Assembly: GCF_030818905.1 (NCBI RefSeq)
Contig: NZ_JAUTAZ010000001.1
Coordinates: 1,860,001-1,924,000 of the forward strand
Origin: Microbacterium sp. SORGH_AS_0888
Lineage (GTDB): Bacteria > Actinomycetota > Actinomycetes > Actinomycetales > Microbacteriaceae
Reading direction: 5' to 3'
DNA: 64,000 nucleotides
A model generated the notes under the pieces. It had not been told where the DNA came from. It did not search any database and saw only the letters and a list, made by a program, of their open reading frames with translations. Position 1 is the first letter of the stretch, and each line of letters begins with the position of its first letter. Position numbers and translations under genes: made by a program. Of the stretch, positions 43,415 to 51,020 are shown piece by piece.

Positions 43415-43702
43415 GTGACCAGGTGGGCGGTGGATCCGGAGAAGCTGCGGACCGCAGCATCCGTCGTCGGGTACGCGGTGGAGATCACCGAGCCCGAGAC
43501 GGCGACCGCGGCGACGGAGAACGTGGGCGACGCGGAGCTGGCGAGCGCCCTGTCGGCGTTCATGCAGGCCCTGACGGGCGGCTGGATGCAGCGGGTGTCG
43601 GAGAGCGAGGCCGTCTCACGGACGCTGGCGGCATCCGCCGCTCTCTACGACGGCGCCGACAGCGACGGTGTACGGGACGTGTGCCGGGCGGACGACTTCT
43701 GA
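43415..43702 (+). CDS. Small WXG100-like helical protein
   Basis: A 95-residue protein starting VTRWAVDPEKLRTAASVV. It has two predicted helices around a central TGGWMQR that resembles the WXG turn of ESX substrates. The GTG at 43415 is chosen because TAGCGT lies seven bases upstream, typical of a leaderless transcript. Its stop overlaps the ATG of the large effector-like gene by one base, so both are made together. It is probably the small partner co-secreted with, or chaperoning, the following protein. Confidence 0.65.
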   Translation: MTRWAVDPEKLRTAASVVGYAVEITEPETATAATENVGDAELASALSAFMQALTGGWMQRVSESEAVSRTLAASAALYDGADSDGVRDVCRADDF

Positions 43703-45510
43703 TGGCGGAGCTGGGACAGACCTCCGATCCGACCGAGCTCGTGCCCGGCTCGGTCGGCGACGTGAACGCCATCGTGGCCCTGTGCGAGCGGCGCGCCGGC
43801 ATCGCGAGGAAGGCCGCAGACACCGTCGCCATGAAGAAGACCATCGACGACTGGACGGGCACCGCCGCCGATGCCTACACGGCACGCGCGACGCGCCTCG
43901 CGACGGCATGGTCGGACGCGGATGACGCCCTCTCCCGCGTCGCCGCGGCGCTGCGCGAGTACGCCTCGGCACTCGCGGGGGCGCAGGGGCAGGCCGCGGA
44001 CGCGATCGACGGCTGGCAGTACGCGCAGTCGCTTGCGCGTCAGGAGCGGGAGCCGGCGGCGGGGAACTCCGTGTTCACGATCCCCTCGCCCGGCTCCTGG
44101 CCGCTCGTGTTCAGCAAGGACTCGGACATGTCCGCACCCCGCACGAGCGCAGAGGGGTTCGCCACCGCGCGCAGCTGGCTGGCCGAGGGCCGGTCGTGGG
44201 TCGCCGAAGCCCAGCGCTCCGCCGTCGCCGCCGTGATCGCCGCGACCGAGGTGCTCCGCCCGGAGAACGGCTCACTGTGGGCATCGGCCGGAGCGTCCCT
44301 CGGCACGGGGGCGCCCACCCCGGCGTCCACGTTGTCGGTGCTGAGATCCCTGCGCGGCCCCGACCTGACCCTGCTGCTCGCGGCACGGCCGGACCTCGCC
44401 AAGCTCCTCGCCCAAGCGGCACCGTCGGACGTCGCGAGCTGGTGGTCCGGCCTGGACGGCGACCAGCGAGATGCGCTCGTCCACGCCGCGCCCGCCGTCA
44501 TCGGCAACCTGGGCGGCGTCGCCTACCGTGCGCGCGACGAGGCCAACCGGATCGTGCTCGACCAGGCCATCGAGGACGCCAGGAACAACCCGCTCGACAA
44601 GTCCGACCAGATCGCGGCGCTGGAAGCGCTGAAGAAATCCGCCCAAGGCCGAACGCTCGTTTCCGTGGTGCTCGACGAGCCGCCCCTGGCCCAGGTCGCG
44701 GTCGGTGACCTGGATGCGGCAAAGAACGTGTCGTTCATCGTGCCGGGCATGAACTCCAACGTGCAAGGCGACATGCAGACCTACGTCAACGCAGCCGAAA
44801 AACTTCGGTTTCAGCAACAGCAGGTTGGAGGCGGCGCCGTGGGCGACTATGCGACGGTCGCGTGGTTGGGCTATCACCCTCCGATGAACGATGCCCCTGC
44901 GGATGTGGCGTTCAATGGGAAGGCCGAGGCGGGTGCGCCCGCGTTGGCGAAGGACCTCACGTCGATGGCGGCGGTGCACACCGCGACCGGGGATCCGGCG
45001 TCGATATCGGTCGTTGCGCACTCCTACGGCACGGACGTCGCGGCCCTCGCCCTCACGCAGGCGCACGCCGATCATGTCGTGTTGCTGGGGTCGGCCGGCG
45101 TCGACAGCCAGGTCGACAACGTCGCCGACATGGACGTGCCGCCGGGGCAGGTGTTCGTCTCCCAGGCACGTCACGACGGATGGGCTCCCGTCGGTCAGTT
45201 CACGTCCCAGGTGGTCTTCCAAGGTCGTATCGATCCGACCGATGCGTCCTTCGGTGCGCACGAGTTCTCCTCCGAGACCGCCACCGCTCCGAGCGGTGAG
45301 GCGTTGCGTGCGGTCGACAAACACGGCCCCTTCGGCGACGGATCCACCACCTTCAGCTACCTCGATCCCAACACGACGGCCCAGTACAACACTGCCCTGG
45401 CCACCACGGGTCGGGGTGACGAGGTCATCGCGAAGCCGCCGCTGCCCGACGCCGACGGCCTCAGGACGAACTACAACCCGGGTGGATGGCAGAAGTTGTT
45501 CCAACCATGA
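43702..45510 (+). CDS. WXG100-like/alpha-beta hydrolase (DUF1023) protein, ESX-type effector candidate
   Basis: A 602-residue protein. The N-terminal 150 residues form long helices with a DDWTGTAADAYTARA element, a WXG100/LXG-like layout. A linker region (150-330) is followed by an alpha/beta hydrolase of the DUF1023 family: NVSFIVPGMNSNVQG, the nucleophile elbow VVAHSYGTDVAALAL and a late DKHGPFGDG histidine region. It ends with NPGGWQKLFQP. There is no signal peptide. The stop overlaps the first lipoprotein start in an ATGA. The tail sequence GW(D/Q)xLFQP reappears as orphan fragments downstream, showing that related genes once existed here. A lipid/ester hydrolase function is expected; the target is unknown. 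Confidence 0.78.
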   Translation: MAELGQTSDPTELVPGSVGDVNAIVALCERRAGIARKAADTVAMKKTIDDWTGTAADAYTARATRLATAWSDADDALSRVAAALREYASALAGAQGQAADAIDGWQYAQSLARQEREPAAGNSVFTIPSPGSWPLVFSKDSDMSAPRTSAEGFATARSWLAEGRSWVAEAQRSAVAAVIAATEVLRPENGSLWASAGASLGTGAPTPASTLSVLRSLRGPDLTLLLAARPDLAKLLAQAAPSDVASWWSGLDGDQRDALVHAAPAVIGNLGGVAYRARDEANRIVLDQAIEDARNNPLDKSDQIAALEALKKSAQGRTLVSVVLDEPPLAQVAVGDLDAAKNVSFIVPGMNSNVQGDMQTYVNAAEKLRFQQQQVGGGAVGDYATVAWLGYHPPMNDAPADVAFNGKAEAGAPALAKDLTSMAAVHTATGDPASISVVAHSYGTDVAALALTQAHADHVVLLGSAGVDSQVDNVADMDVPPGQVFVSQARHDGWAPVGQFTSQVVFQGRIDPTDASFGAHEFSSETATAPSGEALRAVDKHGPFGDGSTTFSYLDPNTTAQYNTALATTGRGDEVIAKPPLPDADGLRTNYNPGGWQKLFQP

Positions 45511-46028
45511 ACACGCGCGTCCTCATCCCCGCCGGTGTACTGCTCGCCCTCGTCCTGACAGCATGCTCGCCTCACGGCGAGCCCGCCCCGGAGGAACCAG
45601 AAATGACTCCCGAACAAGTCAAAGCACAGATCACCGACCTATACCAGGCGAGTATTGCCGCGACAGCACCCGATGGCTGGGAAGTAAATGAGTCGTGGTC
45701 AGACTGTTCGGACGACCCGTCGCGTCCGCGTGTGAACTTGTTGTTCGGGGCCTCGCGCACTGCACCATTGCCCGGTACGCCCGCGGATCTCATCGCGCAG
45801 GCGCAGAAGGCCTGGCAGGAGCGCGGCCACGACGTCAAGGTTGAGCGAGACACGAACCTCACCCCGCCACGCTGGATCCTCTCCGACCCGCCCTACCTCA
45901 CCGGCACCCACTCCGACGGCAGCTACTACCTGCTCGATGTGAACGAGAGCGCCATCTACTTCCGCGCTTATAGCGCCTGCGTGCCCGGGGACATCTTCCA
46001 GCTCACCACCCCGACCCCGACCCCATGA
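45507..46028 (+). CDS. Lipoprotein paralogue 1 of a five-copy array (immunity candidate)
   Basis: A 173-residue lipoprotein with a signal peptide ending in LVLTAC (lipobox). A charged linker, MTPEQVKAQITDLY helix and DGWEVNESWSDCS strand follow. The C-terminal half (ADLIAQAQKAWQERG, then LTPPRWILSDPPYLTG) is almost identical in all five copies, ending in a PTPTP tail. ATG 45507 overlaps the effector-candidate stop by four bases. No family was recognised. Coupling to the effector-like gene suggests a surface-anchored immunity or anchoring protein. Confidence 0.8.
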   Translation: MNTRVLIPAGVLLALVLTACSPHGEPAPEEPEMTPEQVKAQITDLYQASIAATAPDGWEVNESWSDCSDDPSRPRVNLLFGASRTAPLPGTPADLIAQAQKAWQERGHDVKVERDTNLTPPRWILSDPPYLTGTHSDGSYYLLDVNESAIYFRAYSACVPGDIFQLTTPTPTP

Positions 46029-46309
46029 CCCTCACCTTCGACCCCGACCGCCACGCGGAAACCCTCGCGAACCTGCGCCAGGCCACGGCGACCATCCAGG
46101 AGGAGCTGGAGGCCCTCGACCGAGCGGTCGCGACGTTGCGCGGGCAGTGGTCGGGCGTCGCACAGGCCGCGTACGACCGGGAGCAACGGGAGTGGACGGG
46201 GTCGATGAACCGGATGCGTTCCGCCTTGCAGAACACGACCGACGCGGCTCAGGCCGCGGGCGACCGACTCACCCAGGCCGAGGCCGACGTCACCGCGCTC
46301 TGGTCATGA
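46025..46309 (+). CDS. WXG100-family protein (intact copy)
   Basis: A 94-residue helix-hairpin protein: MTLTFDPDRHAETLANLRQ, then a central GQWSGVAQAAYDRE, whose WSG matches the WXG turn, and a second helix to the end. Start and stop overlap the flanking lipoprotein genes in ATGA junctions. It is the only complete copy; three downstream spacers keep only its first codons. It is a probable ESX-type secretion partner. Confidence 0.85.
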   Translation: MTLTFDPDRHAETLANLRQATATIQEELEALDRAVATLRGQWSGVAQAAYDREQREWTGSMNRMRSALQNTTDAAQAAGDRLTQAEADVTALWS

Positions 46310-46644
46310 CCACCCGACGAGGGCGTGGGTGCCTAACCTTCCCGGGTGCCGTAGCTCTGGCGCTCACGCTCACGGCGTGTTCGCCCGGTGGTACGCCCGC
46401 TGACCTCATCGCGCAGGCGCAGAAGGCCTGGCAGGAGCGCGGCCACGACGTCAAGGTTGAGCGGGATACGAATCTCACCCCGCCACGCTGGATCCTCTCC
46501 GACCCGCCCTACCTCACGGGCACCCACTCCGACGGCAGCTACTCCACCCTCGATGTGAACGAAAGCGCCATCTACTTCCGAGCGACCAGCGGCTGCGTCC
46601 CCGGCGACATCCTCCAGCTCAACTCCCCGAGCCCGAGCTCGTGA
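46306..46644 (+). CDS. Lipoprotein paralogue 2 (internally deleted)
   Basis: A 112-residue copy with lipobox LTLTAC followed almost directly by GGTPADLIAQAQKAWQERG. The 50-60 residues that form the variable middle of the other copies are missing, while the conserved C-terminal half is complete. Either it is a minimal functional form or a decayed copy; the reading frame has been kept. It overlaps its neighbours in ATGA/GTGA junctions. Confidence 0.75.
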   Translation: MTTRRGRGCLTFPGAVALALTLTACSPGGTPADLIAQAQKAWQERGHDVKVERDTNLTPPRWILSDPPYLTGTHSDGSYSTLDVNESAIYFRATSGCVPGDILQLNSPSPSS

Positions 46645-46724
46645 CCCTCTCGTTCGACACTGACCGTCTGCGGGGACGCTCGCACCGCAACCCGCACGGA
46701 TGGGACACGTTGTTTCAACCATGA
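46641..46724 (+). pseudogene. 27-codon fusion scar: WXG100 head joined to effector tail
   Basis: From GTG 46641 the frame reads MTLSFDTDRL, matching the first residues of the WXG100 protein at 46025, then directly NPHGWDTLFQP and stop, matching the last residues of the protein at 43702. The stop overlaps the next lipoprotein start in an ATGA. It looks like the remains of a WXG100-effector gene pair deleted between its two ends. Confidence 0.7.
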
Positions 46725-47239
46725 ATACGCGCGTCCTCGTCCTCGCCGGGGTGCTGCTCGCCCTCGTCCTGACAGCATGCTCGCCTCACGGCGAGCCCGC
46801 CCCGGAGGAACCAGAAATGACTCCCGAACAAGTCAAAGCACAGATCAACGATCTGTACCAGGCGAGTACCGCCATCGCTCCCGACGGCTGGAAAGTCAAC
46901 GGCTCGTGGTCGGACTGCTCCCCGAGCTCGTCTGACTCGAAGGTGCGCTGGAGCTTCACCGCGTGGCGCAATGCGCCATTGCCCGGCGCACCTGCTGATC
47001 TCATCGCGCAGGCGCAGAACGCGTGGCAGGAGCGCGGCCACGACGTCAAGGTTGAGCGGGATACGAATCTCACCCCGCCACGCTGGATCCTCTCCGACCC
47101 GCCCTACCTGACCGGCACCCACTCCGACGGCAGCTACTACCTGCTCGATGTGAACGAGAGCGCCATCTACTTCGAGGCGACTAGCGCCTGCGTCCCCGGG
47201 GACATCTTCCAGCTCACCACCCCGACCCCGACCCCATGA
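46721..47239 (+). CDS. Lipoprotein paralogue 3
   Basis: A 172-residue copy, nearly identical to paralogue 1 in the signal peptide, first linker (PHGEPAPEEPEMTPEQ) and C-terminal half. The middle (NGSWSDCSPSSSDSKVRWSF) differs clearly. ATG 46721 overlaps the scar's stop. Confidence 0.8.
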   Translation: MNTRVLVLAGVLLALVLTACSPHGEPAPEEPEMTPEQVKAQINDLYQASTAIAPDGWKVNGSWSDCSPSSSDSKVRWSFTAWRNAPLPGAPADLIAQAQNAWQERGHDVKVERDTNLTPPRWILSDPPYLTGTHSDGSYYLLDVNESAIYFEATSACVPGDIFQLTTPTPTP

Positions 47240-47319
47240 CCCTCACCTTCGACCCCGACCGCCACGCGGAAACCCTCGCACGACAACCCGGGCGGATGGG
47301 ACACGTTGTTTCAGCCATG
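47236..47319 (+). pseudogene. WXG100 head/effector tail scar 2
   Basis: The first 15 codons of the WXG100 gene (MTLTFDPDRHAETLA, identical to 46025) run into sequence that in a different frame reads NPGGWDTLFQP and stop. In the head's own frame translation would continue into the next lipoprotein and bury its signal peptide, so use of ATG 47317 for that gene is more sensible. Confidence 0.7.
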
Positions 47320-47844
47320 AACACACGCATCCTCATCCCCGCCAGTCTCGCGCTCGCCTTGCTTCTGACCGCGTGCTCACCCCACAGCGACCCCACCCCC
47401 AAGGAACCTGACGTGACTTCTGAACAAGTCAAAGCACAGATCACCGATCTCTACGAGGCCAGCGCCGCCATCGCTCCCGACGGCTGGAAGGTTGATGATG
47501 CCTCATGGTCGGCCTGTTCGGATGACTCGTCAGGTCCACGTGTGAAGTTGATGTTCGCTGCGTCGCGTACCGCGCCGCTGCCTGGTACGCCCGCTGATCT
47601 CATCGCGCAGGCGCAGAAGGCCTGGCAGGAGCGAGGACACGATGTGTCGATCGAGCGGGACACGAACCTCACCCCGCCACGCTGGATCCTCTCCGACCCG
47701 CCCTACCTCACCGGCACCCACTCCGACGGCAGCTACTACCTGCTCGATGTGAACGAGAGCGCCATCTACTTCGAGGCGTATAGCGCCTGCGTCCCCGGGG
47801 ACATCTTCCAGCTCACCACCCCTACCCCTACCCAGACCCCATGA
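47317..47844 (+). CDS. Lipoprotein paralogue 4
   Basis: A 175-residue copy: lipobox LLLTAC, linker PHSDPTPKEPDVTSEQ, variable middle DDASWSACSDDSSGPRVKL and the shared C-terminal half with SIERD in place of KVERD. The tail is extended to PTPTQTP. Signal peptide and linker are more diverged than in copies 1 and 3, pointing to an older duplication or exchange of the N-terminal part. Confidence 0.8.
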   Translation: MNTRILIPASLALALLLTACSPHSDPTPKEPDVTSEQVKAQITDLYEASAAIAPDGWKVDDASWSACSDDSSGPRVKLMFAASRTAPLPGTPADLIAQAQKAWQERGHDVSIERDTNLTPPRWILSDPPYLTGTHSDGSYYLLDVNESAIYFEAYSACVPGDIFQLTTPTPTQTP

Positions 47845-47903
47845 CCCTCACCTTCGACCCCGACCGCCACACGGACCACGCCCGTCGATCGGACCGCATC
47901 TGA
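47841..47903 (+). pseudogene. 20-codon WXG100 head remnant
   Basis: ATG 47841 gives MTLTFDPDRHTDHARRSDRI and stop: the start of the WXG100 gene, truncated. The stop overlaps the next lipoprotein ATG (TGATG). No effector tail is left in this copy. Confidence 0.65.
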
Positions 47904-48427
47904 TGAGCGCCCGACGATTTTCCCCCGGCGCGCTCACACTCGCCCTTGCTCTCGTGCTCACGGCGTGCTCGCCCGGTGGCGACGGCGATGCGCAGGAAAC
48001 CGACATGACCCCCGACGACGTCAAAGCACAGATCACCGATCTCTACGAGGCCAGCGCCGCCATCGCTCCCGACGGCTGGGACATTCAGGGTTCATGGTTG
48101 GACTGCTCGTCCAGCTCCTCTGACCTGAAAGTTCGCTGGAAGCTCTCAGCGTCGCGCATAGCGCCATTACCGGGCGAACCCGCGGATCTCATCACACAGG
48201 CGCAGAAGGCCTGGCAGGAGCGCGGCCACGACGTCAAGGTTGAGCGAGACACGAACCTCACCCCGCCACGCTGGATCCTCTCCGACCCGCCCTACCTCAC
48301 CGGCACCCACTCCGACGGCAGCTACTACACCCTCGACATCGGAGACGGACTCGCCTACTTCGACGCGACTAGCGCGTGCGTACCCGGCGACATCCTCCAG
48401 CTCAACTCCCCAACCCCAACCCCGTGA
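47903..48427 (+). CDS. Lipoprotein paralogue 5
   Basis: A 174-residue copy with lipobox LVLTAC, a shorter linker GGDGDAQETDMTPDD, variable middle QGSWLDCSSSSSDLKVRWKL (similar to copy 3) and a diverged region before the tail (LDIGDGLAYFDATS). It is the last member of the array; a GC-rich hairpin follows at 48475. Confidence 0.8.
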   Translation: MSARRFSPGALTLALALVLTACSPGGDGDAQETDMTPDDVKAQITDLYEASAAIAPDGWDIQGSWLDCSSSSSDLKVRWKLSASRIAPLPGEPADLITQAQKAWQERGHDVKVERDTNLTPPRWILSDPPYLTGTHSDGSYYTLDIGDGLAYFDATSACVPGDILQLNSPTPTP

Positions 48428-48474
48428 GAACACGGGCACACCTTCGCTTCCCGTCGTGCGGAAGCGGGGCCCCG

Positions 48475-48493
48475 CGGCGGCGGAGCGCCGCCG
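48475..48493 (+). terminator. GC-rich hairpin after the lipoprotein array
   Basis: Arms CGGCGGCG (48475-48482) and CGCCGCCG (48486-48493) around a three-base loop, 48 bases after the last stop. A weaker hairpin CGCTTCC/GGAAGCG precedes it (48445-48466). There is no T-run, as usual in high-GC actinobacteria, so termination is inferred. Confidence 0.5.
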
Positions 48494-48551
48494 ATAGTGG
48501 TGGGCGGGGGCCGTTCCGAGTCCTTTCCGCCCCCGCGAAGGAGACCCACGG

Positions 48552-49898
48552 ATGTCCGATCCCACCGATGAGCTGTTCGATCCCGAGGTCGACACCATGC
48601 CGCAGCCGGAGCTGCTCACGCGTCAGCTCGACGCCGCCACACGGATGCTGGAGCGGCTGCGCGGCTACGACGTGTGGCGCGAGCGGCTGCGCGACGCCCC
48701 CACGCAGGTGCGAAGCCTCGAGGAGCTGTCCGAGGTCCCGCTGACGGTCAAGGAGGATCTCCGCGAAGGACAGGCGGACCCGATCCCGGGACGCCCGCTG
48801 GGCGCGTTCCAGCTGGTGGACTCCGCCGAGCTCGTGCAGATCGCCAGTTCGTCGGGCACGACCGGCACACCCGTGTTCTTCGGCCTCACCGCGAACGACC
48901 TGCGGCGCTGGACCGCCGGCATCGCCAACGCCTACCGGACGGCGGGCGTCGCCCCGGGGCGGCGCGTGGCCCACACGACCGGCATGGCCATCGTCGCCGG
49001 CGGCCTCCCCTACGCCGACGGCATCCGCGGCGCGGGCGGGACGCTCGCGTGGATCGGCGGACAGACCACGGGCCGCATGGCGCTGTCGATGGACCGGCTG
49101 CAGCTGAACGTTCTGGTGGGCACGGCGTCGTTCGTCACCCACTTCGCGACACGGTGCGAGCAGGAGCTCGGCCGCCCCGCGACCGAGCTCTCGGTCCGCA
49201 CGATCATCGCGGGCGGCGAGCCCGGCGCCGGTGTCCCGCACATCCGCCAGGGGATGCTGGAGGCCTGGGGCGCGACCCGCGTCAGCGAGCTGATGGGTCT
49301 CGGGGACGTGCTGCCCGCCATGTGGGCCGAGTGCTCACAGGGCCGTGGCATGCACTTCACGGCGGCCCCCGACATCCTCGTCGAGCTCGTCGACCCCGAG
49401 ACCCTGGAGCACGTGCCGTGGGAGCCGGGCGCCACGGGCGAGGCCGTCTACACGACCCTCACGCGCGAGGCCTCCGCCGTCACGCGGTTCCGCTCGCGGG
49501 ACCAGTTGACGGTCGTCGCCGTCGACTGCCCATGCGGCCGCACGTCGCCGACCGTGCGCTGCATCGGACGCACCGACGACATGCTCATCTTCAAGGCCAT
49601 GAACGTGTACCCGACGGCGATCCGCGACATCCTGCTCGACACCTCCGCGAGCCACCTCACCGGTCCCATGCGCATCCGCAAGCAGACGGCCGACCAGGTA
49701 CGGTTCGACGATCCGATCCCGGTGCAGGTCGAGGTCAACGCCGATCCGGATGCCGCCGACACGCGCGCGGCCCTCGCCGCTGCCGAGGAGGCGGTGCGGC
49801 AGCTGCTGCGCGTGCGGGTGACGCTCGAGCCGGTCCCGGTCGGCGTCATCCCGATCGGCGAGTACAAGAACGCCCTGACCTACGTCGCCGCGCCCTGA
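48552..49898 (+). CDS. Phenylacetate-CoA-ligase-like (PaaK family) adenylate-forming enzyme
   Basis: A 448-residue protein of the PaaK family. The P-loop-like IASSSGTTGTP is near 98-108, then AGGEPGAGVPHIRQ, a TRFRSRDQL motif, and the AMP-binding C-terminal domain start IGRTDDMLIFKAMNVYP. It would activate an aromatic or related carboxylic acid to a CoA ester. AAGGAG precedes the ATG. It is a single gene between the lipoprotein array and the opp operon, separated from the latter by a nested palindrome. Confidence 0.83.
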   Translation: MSDPTDELFDPEVDTMPQPELLTRQLDAATRMLERLRGYDVWRERLRDAPTQVRSLEELSEVPLTVKEDLREGQADPIPGRPLGAFQLVDSAELVQIASSSGTTGTPVFFGLTANDLRRWTAGIANAYRTAGVAPGRRVAHTTGMAIVAGGLPYADGIRGAGGTLAWIGGQTTGRMALSMDRLQLNVLVGTASFVTHFATRCEQELGRPATELSVRTIIAGGEPGAGVPHIRQGMLEAWGATRVSELMGLGDVLPAMWAECSQGRGMHFTAAPDILVELVDPETLEHVPWEPGATGEAVYTTLTREASAVTRFRSRDQLTVVAVDCPCGRTSPTVRCIGRTDDMLIFKAMNVYPTAIRDILLDTSASHLTGPMRIRKQTADQVRFDDPIPVQVEVNADPDAADTRAALAAAEEAVRQLLRVRVTLEPVPVGVIPIGEYKNALTYVAAP

Positions 49899-49920
49899 CC
49901 CCCGGCCACCCCGCACAAAC

Positions 49921-49991
49921 CGCGAGACCAGTCCGCGCCGCTGAGACCGGTGGGTTACCCACCGGTCTCAGCGCGTGGGACTGGTCTCGCG
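49921..49991. repeat. Nested perfect palindrome built from GAGACC motifs, between convergent genes
   Basis: Outer arms of 14 bases (49921-49934 with 49978-49991) enclose an inner 17-base stem (49939-49955 with 49957-49973) separated by one base. GAGACC(A/G)GT occurs twice forward and twice reversed. It fills the 99-base gap between two convergent genes and would form a very stable hairpin in both transcripts, so it probably works as a bidirectional terminator. Confidence 0.75.
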
Positions 49992-49997
49992 GTCAGT

Positions 49998-51020
49998 TCA
50001 GGGGGTGGCCACGGGGAGGGGGAAGTGACAGGCCACCAGGTGGCCGGGCGAACCCTGCGGGGTCGGCACCGGCGCCTCCCGCGCGCACTTCTCCTGCGCC
50101 AGCGGGCATCGGGTGCGGAAGCGGCACCCGCTCGGCGGCGCGAGCGGCGACGGCGGCTCACCCTTCAGCGGGATCGGACGACGCGCGATGCCCGTGTCGG
50201 GATCGAGACCCGGGATCGAGTCGAGCAGCGCCTTCGTGTACGGATGCCGCGGAGCCGCGTACAGCTCCTCCGCCGGCCCGATCTCGGCCAGCTGTCCGAG
50301 GTGCATGACCGCGACCTCGTCGCTGATCTGCCGCACGGTCGCGAGGTCGTGCGCGATGAACACGTACGACAGCCCCAGCTCGGTCCGCAGCTTCTCGAAC
50401 AGGTTCAGCACCTGCGCCTGGATCAGCACGTCGAGCGAGGAGATCGCCTCGTCGCAGATGATGAGGGCGGGGTTCAGGGCGATCGCGCGAGCGATCGCGA
50501 CGCGCTGCGCCTGACCACCCGAGAGCTCGTACGGACGCCGCCGCAGGTAGACGTCGGGCGCCAGGCCCACGAGATCCAGCAGCTCGCGCACCCGCTCGCG
50601 CCGGGCCGTGCGCGACATCCTCGCGTGACCGAGGAGGGGCTCCGCCACGATGTCCGCCACCCGCCAGCGCGGATTGAGCGAGCCGAACGGGTCCTGATAG
50701 ACCATCTGGATGTCGGCGCGCGCCGTGCGGAGCGCTCGACGTCCCGCACCCACGATGTCCCGGCCGCGGAAGGTCACTTGCCCGGACTTCGGCTTGTCGG
50801 CCTGGATGATCGCGCGCGCCAGCGTCGACTTGCCCGAGCCGGTCTCGCCCACGACGCCGAGCGTGCGCCCGGCCCCGAGGTCGAACGAGACATCGGAGAG
50901 GGCGTGCACGACGCCCGCCTTGACGCCGCCCGGGCCCCGGCTGACGTACTCCTGCACGAGGTTTCGCACCCGGAGCAGGATGTCGTCCTGCGTCGCGGTC
51001 TCCTCGATCGTCGCGCTCAT
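49998..51020 (-). CDS. Oligopeptide-type ABC transporter ATP-binding protein (OppF family)
   Basis: A 340-residue ATPase: Walker A GETGSGKST, signature LSGGQAQRVAIARAI, Walker B LIICDEAISSLD, and the C-terminal oligo_HPY zinc-ribbon-like cysteines (GCRFRTRCPLA, CAREAP). It is the last gene of the leftward opp operon and overlaps the OppD gene in an ATGA. Confidence 0.92.
   Translation of the reverse strand: MSATIEETATQDDILLRVRNLVQEYVSRGPGGVKAGVVHALSDVSFDLGAGRTLGVVGETGSGKSTLARAIIQADKPKSGQVTFRGRDIVGAGRRALRTARADIQMVYQDPFGSLNPRWRVADIVAEPLLGHARMSRTARRERVRELLDLVGLAPDVYLRRRPYELSGGQAQRVAIARAIALNPALIICDEAISSLDVLIQAQVLNLFEKLRTELGLSYVFIAHDLATVRQISDEVAVMHLGQLAEIGPAEELYAAPRHPYTKALLDSIPGLDPDTGIARRPIPLKGEPPSPLAPPSGCRFRTRCPLAQEKCAREAPVPTPQGSPGHLVACHFPLPVATP

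Noticed and set aside
45507..48427. Direct repeats resembling a CRISPR array or satellite
   Set aside because: The repeated blocks are several hundred bases long, in frame, and encode lipoprotein paralogues; spacers are gene fragments of uneven length.
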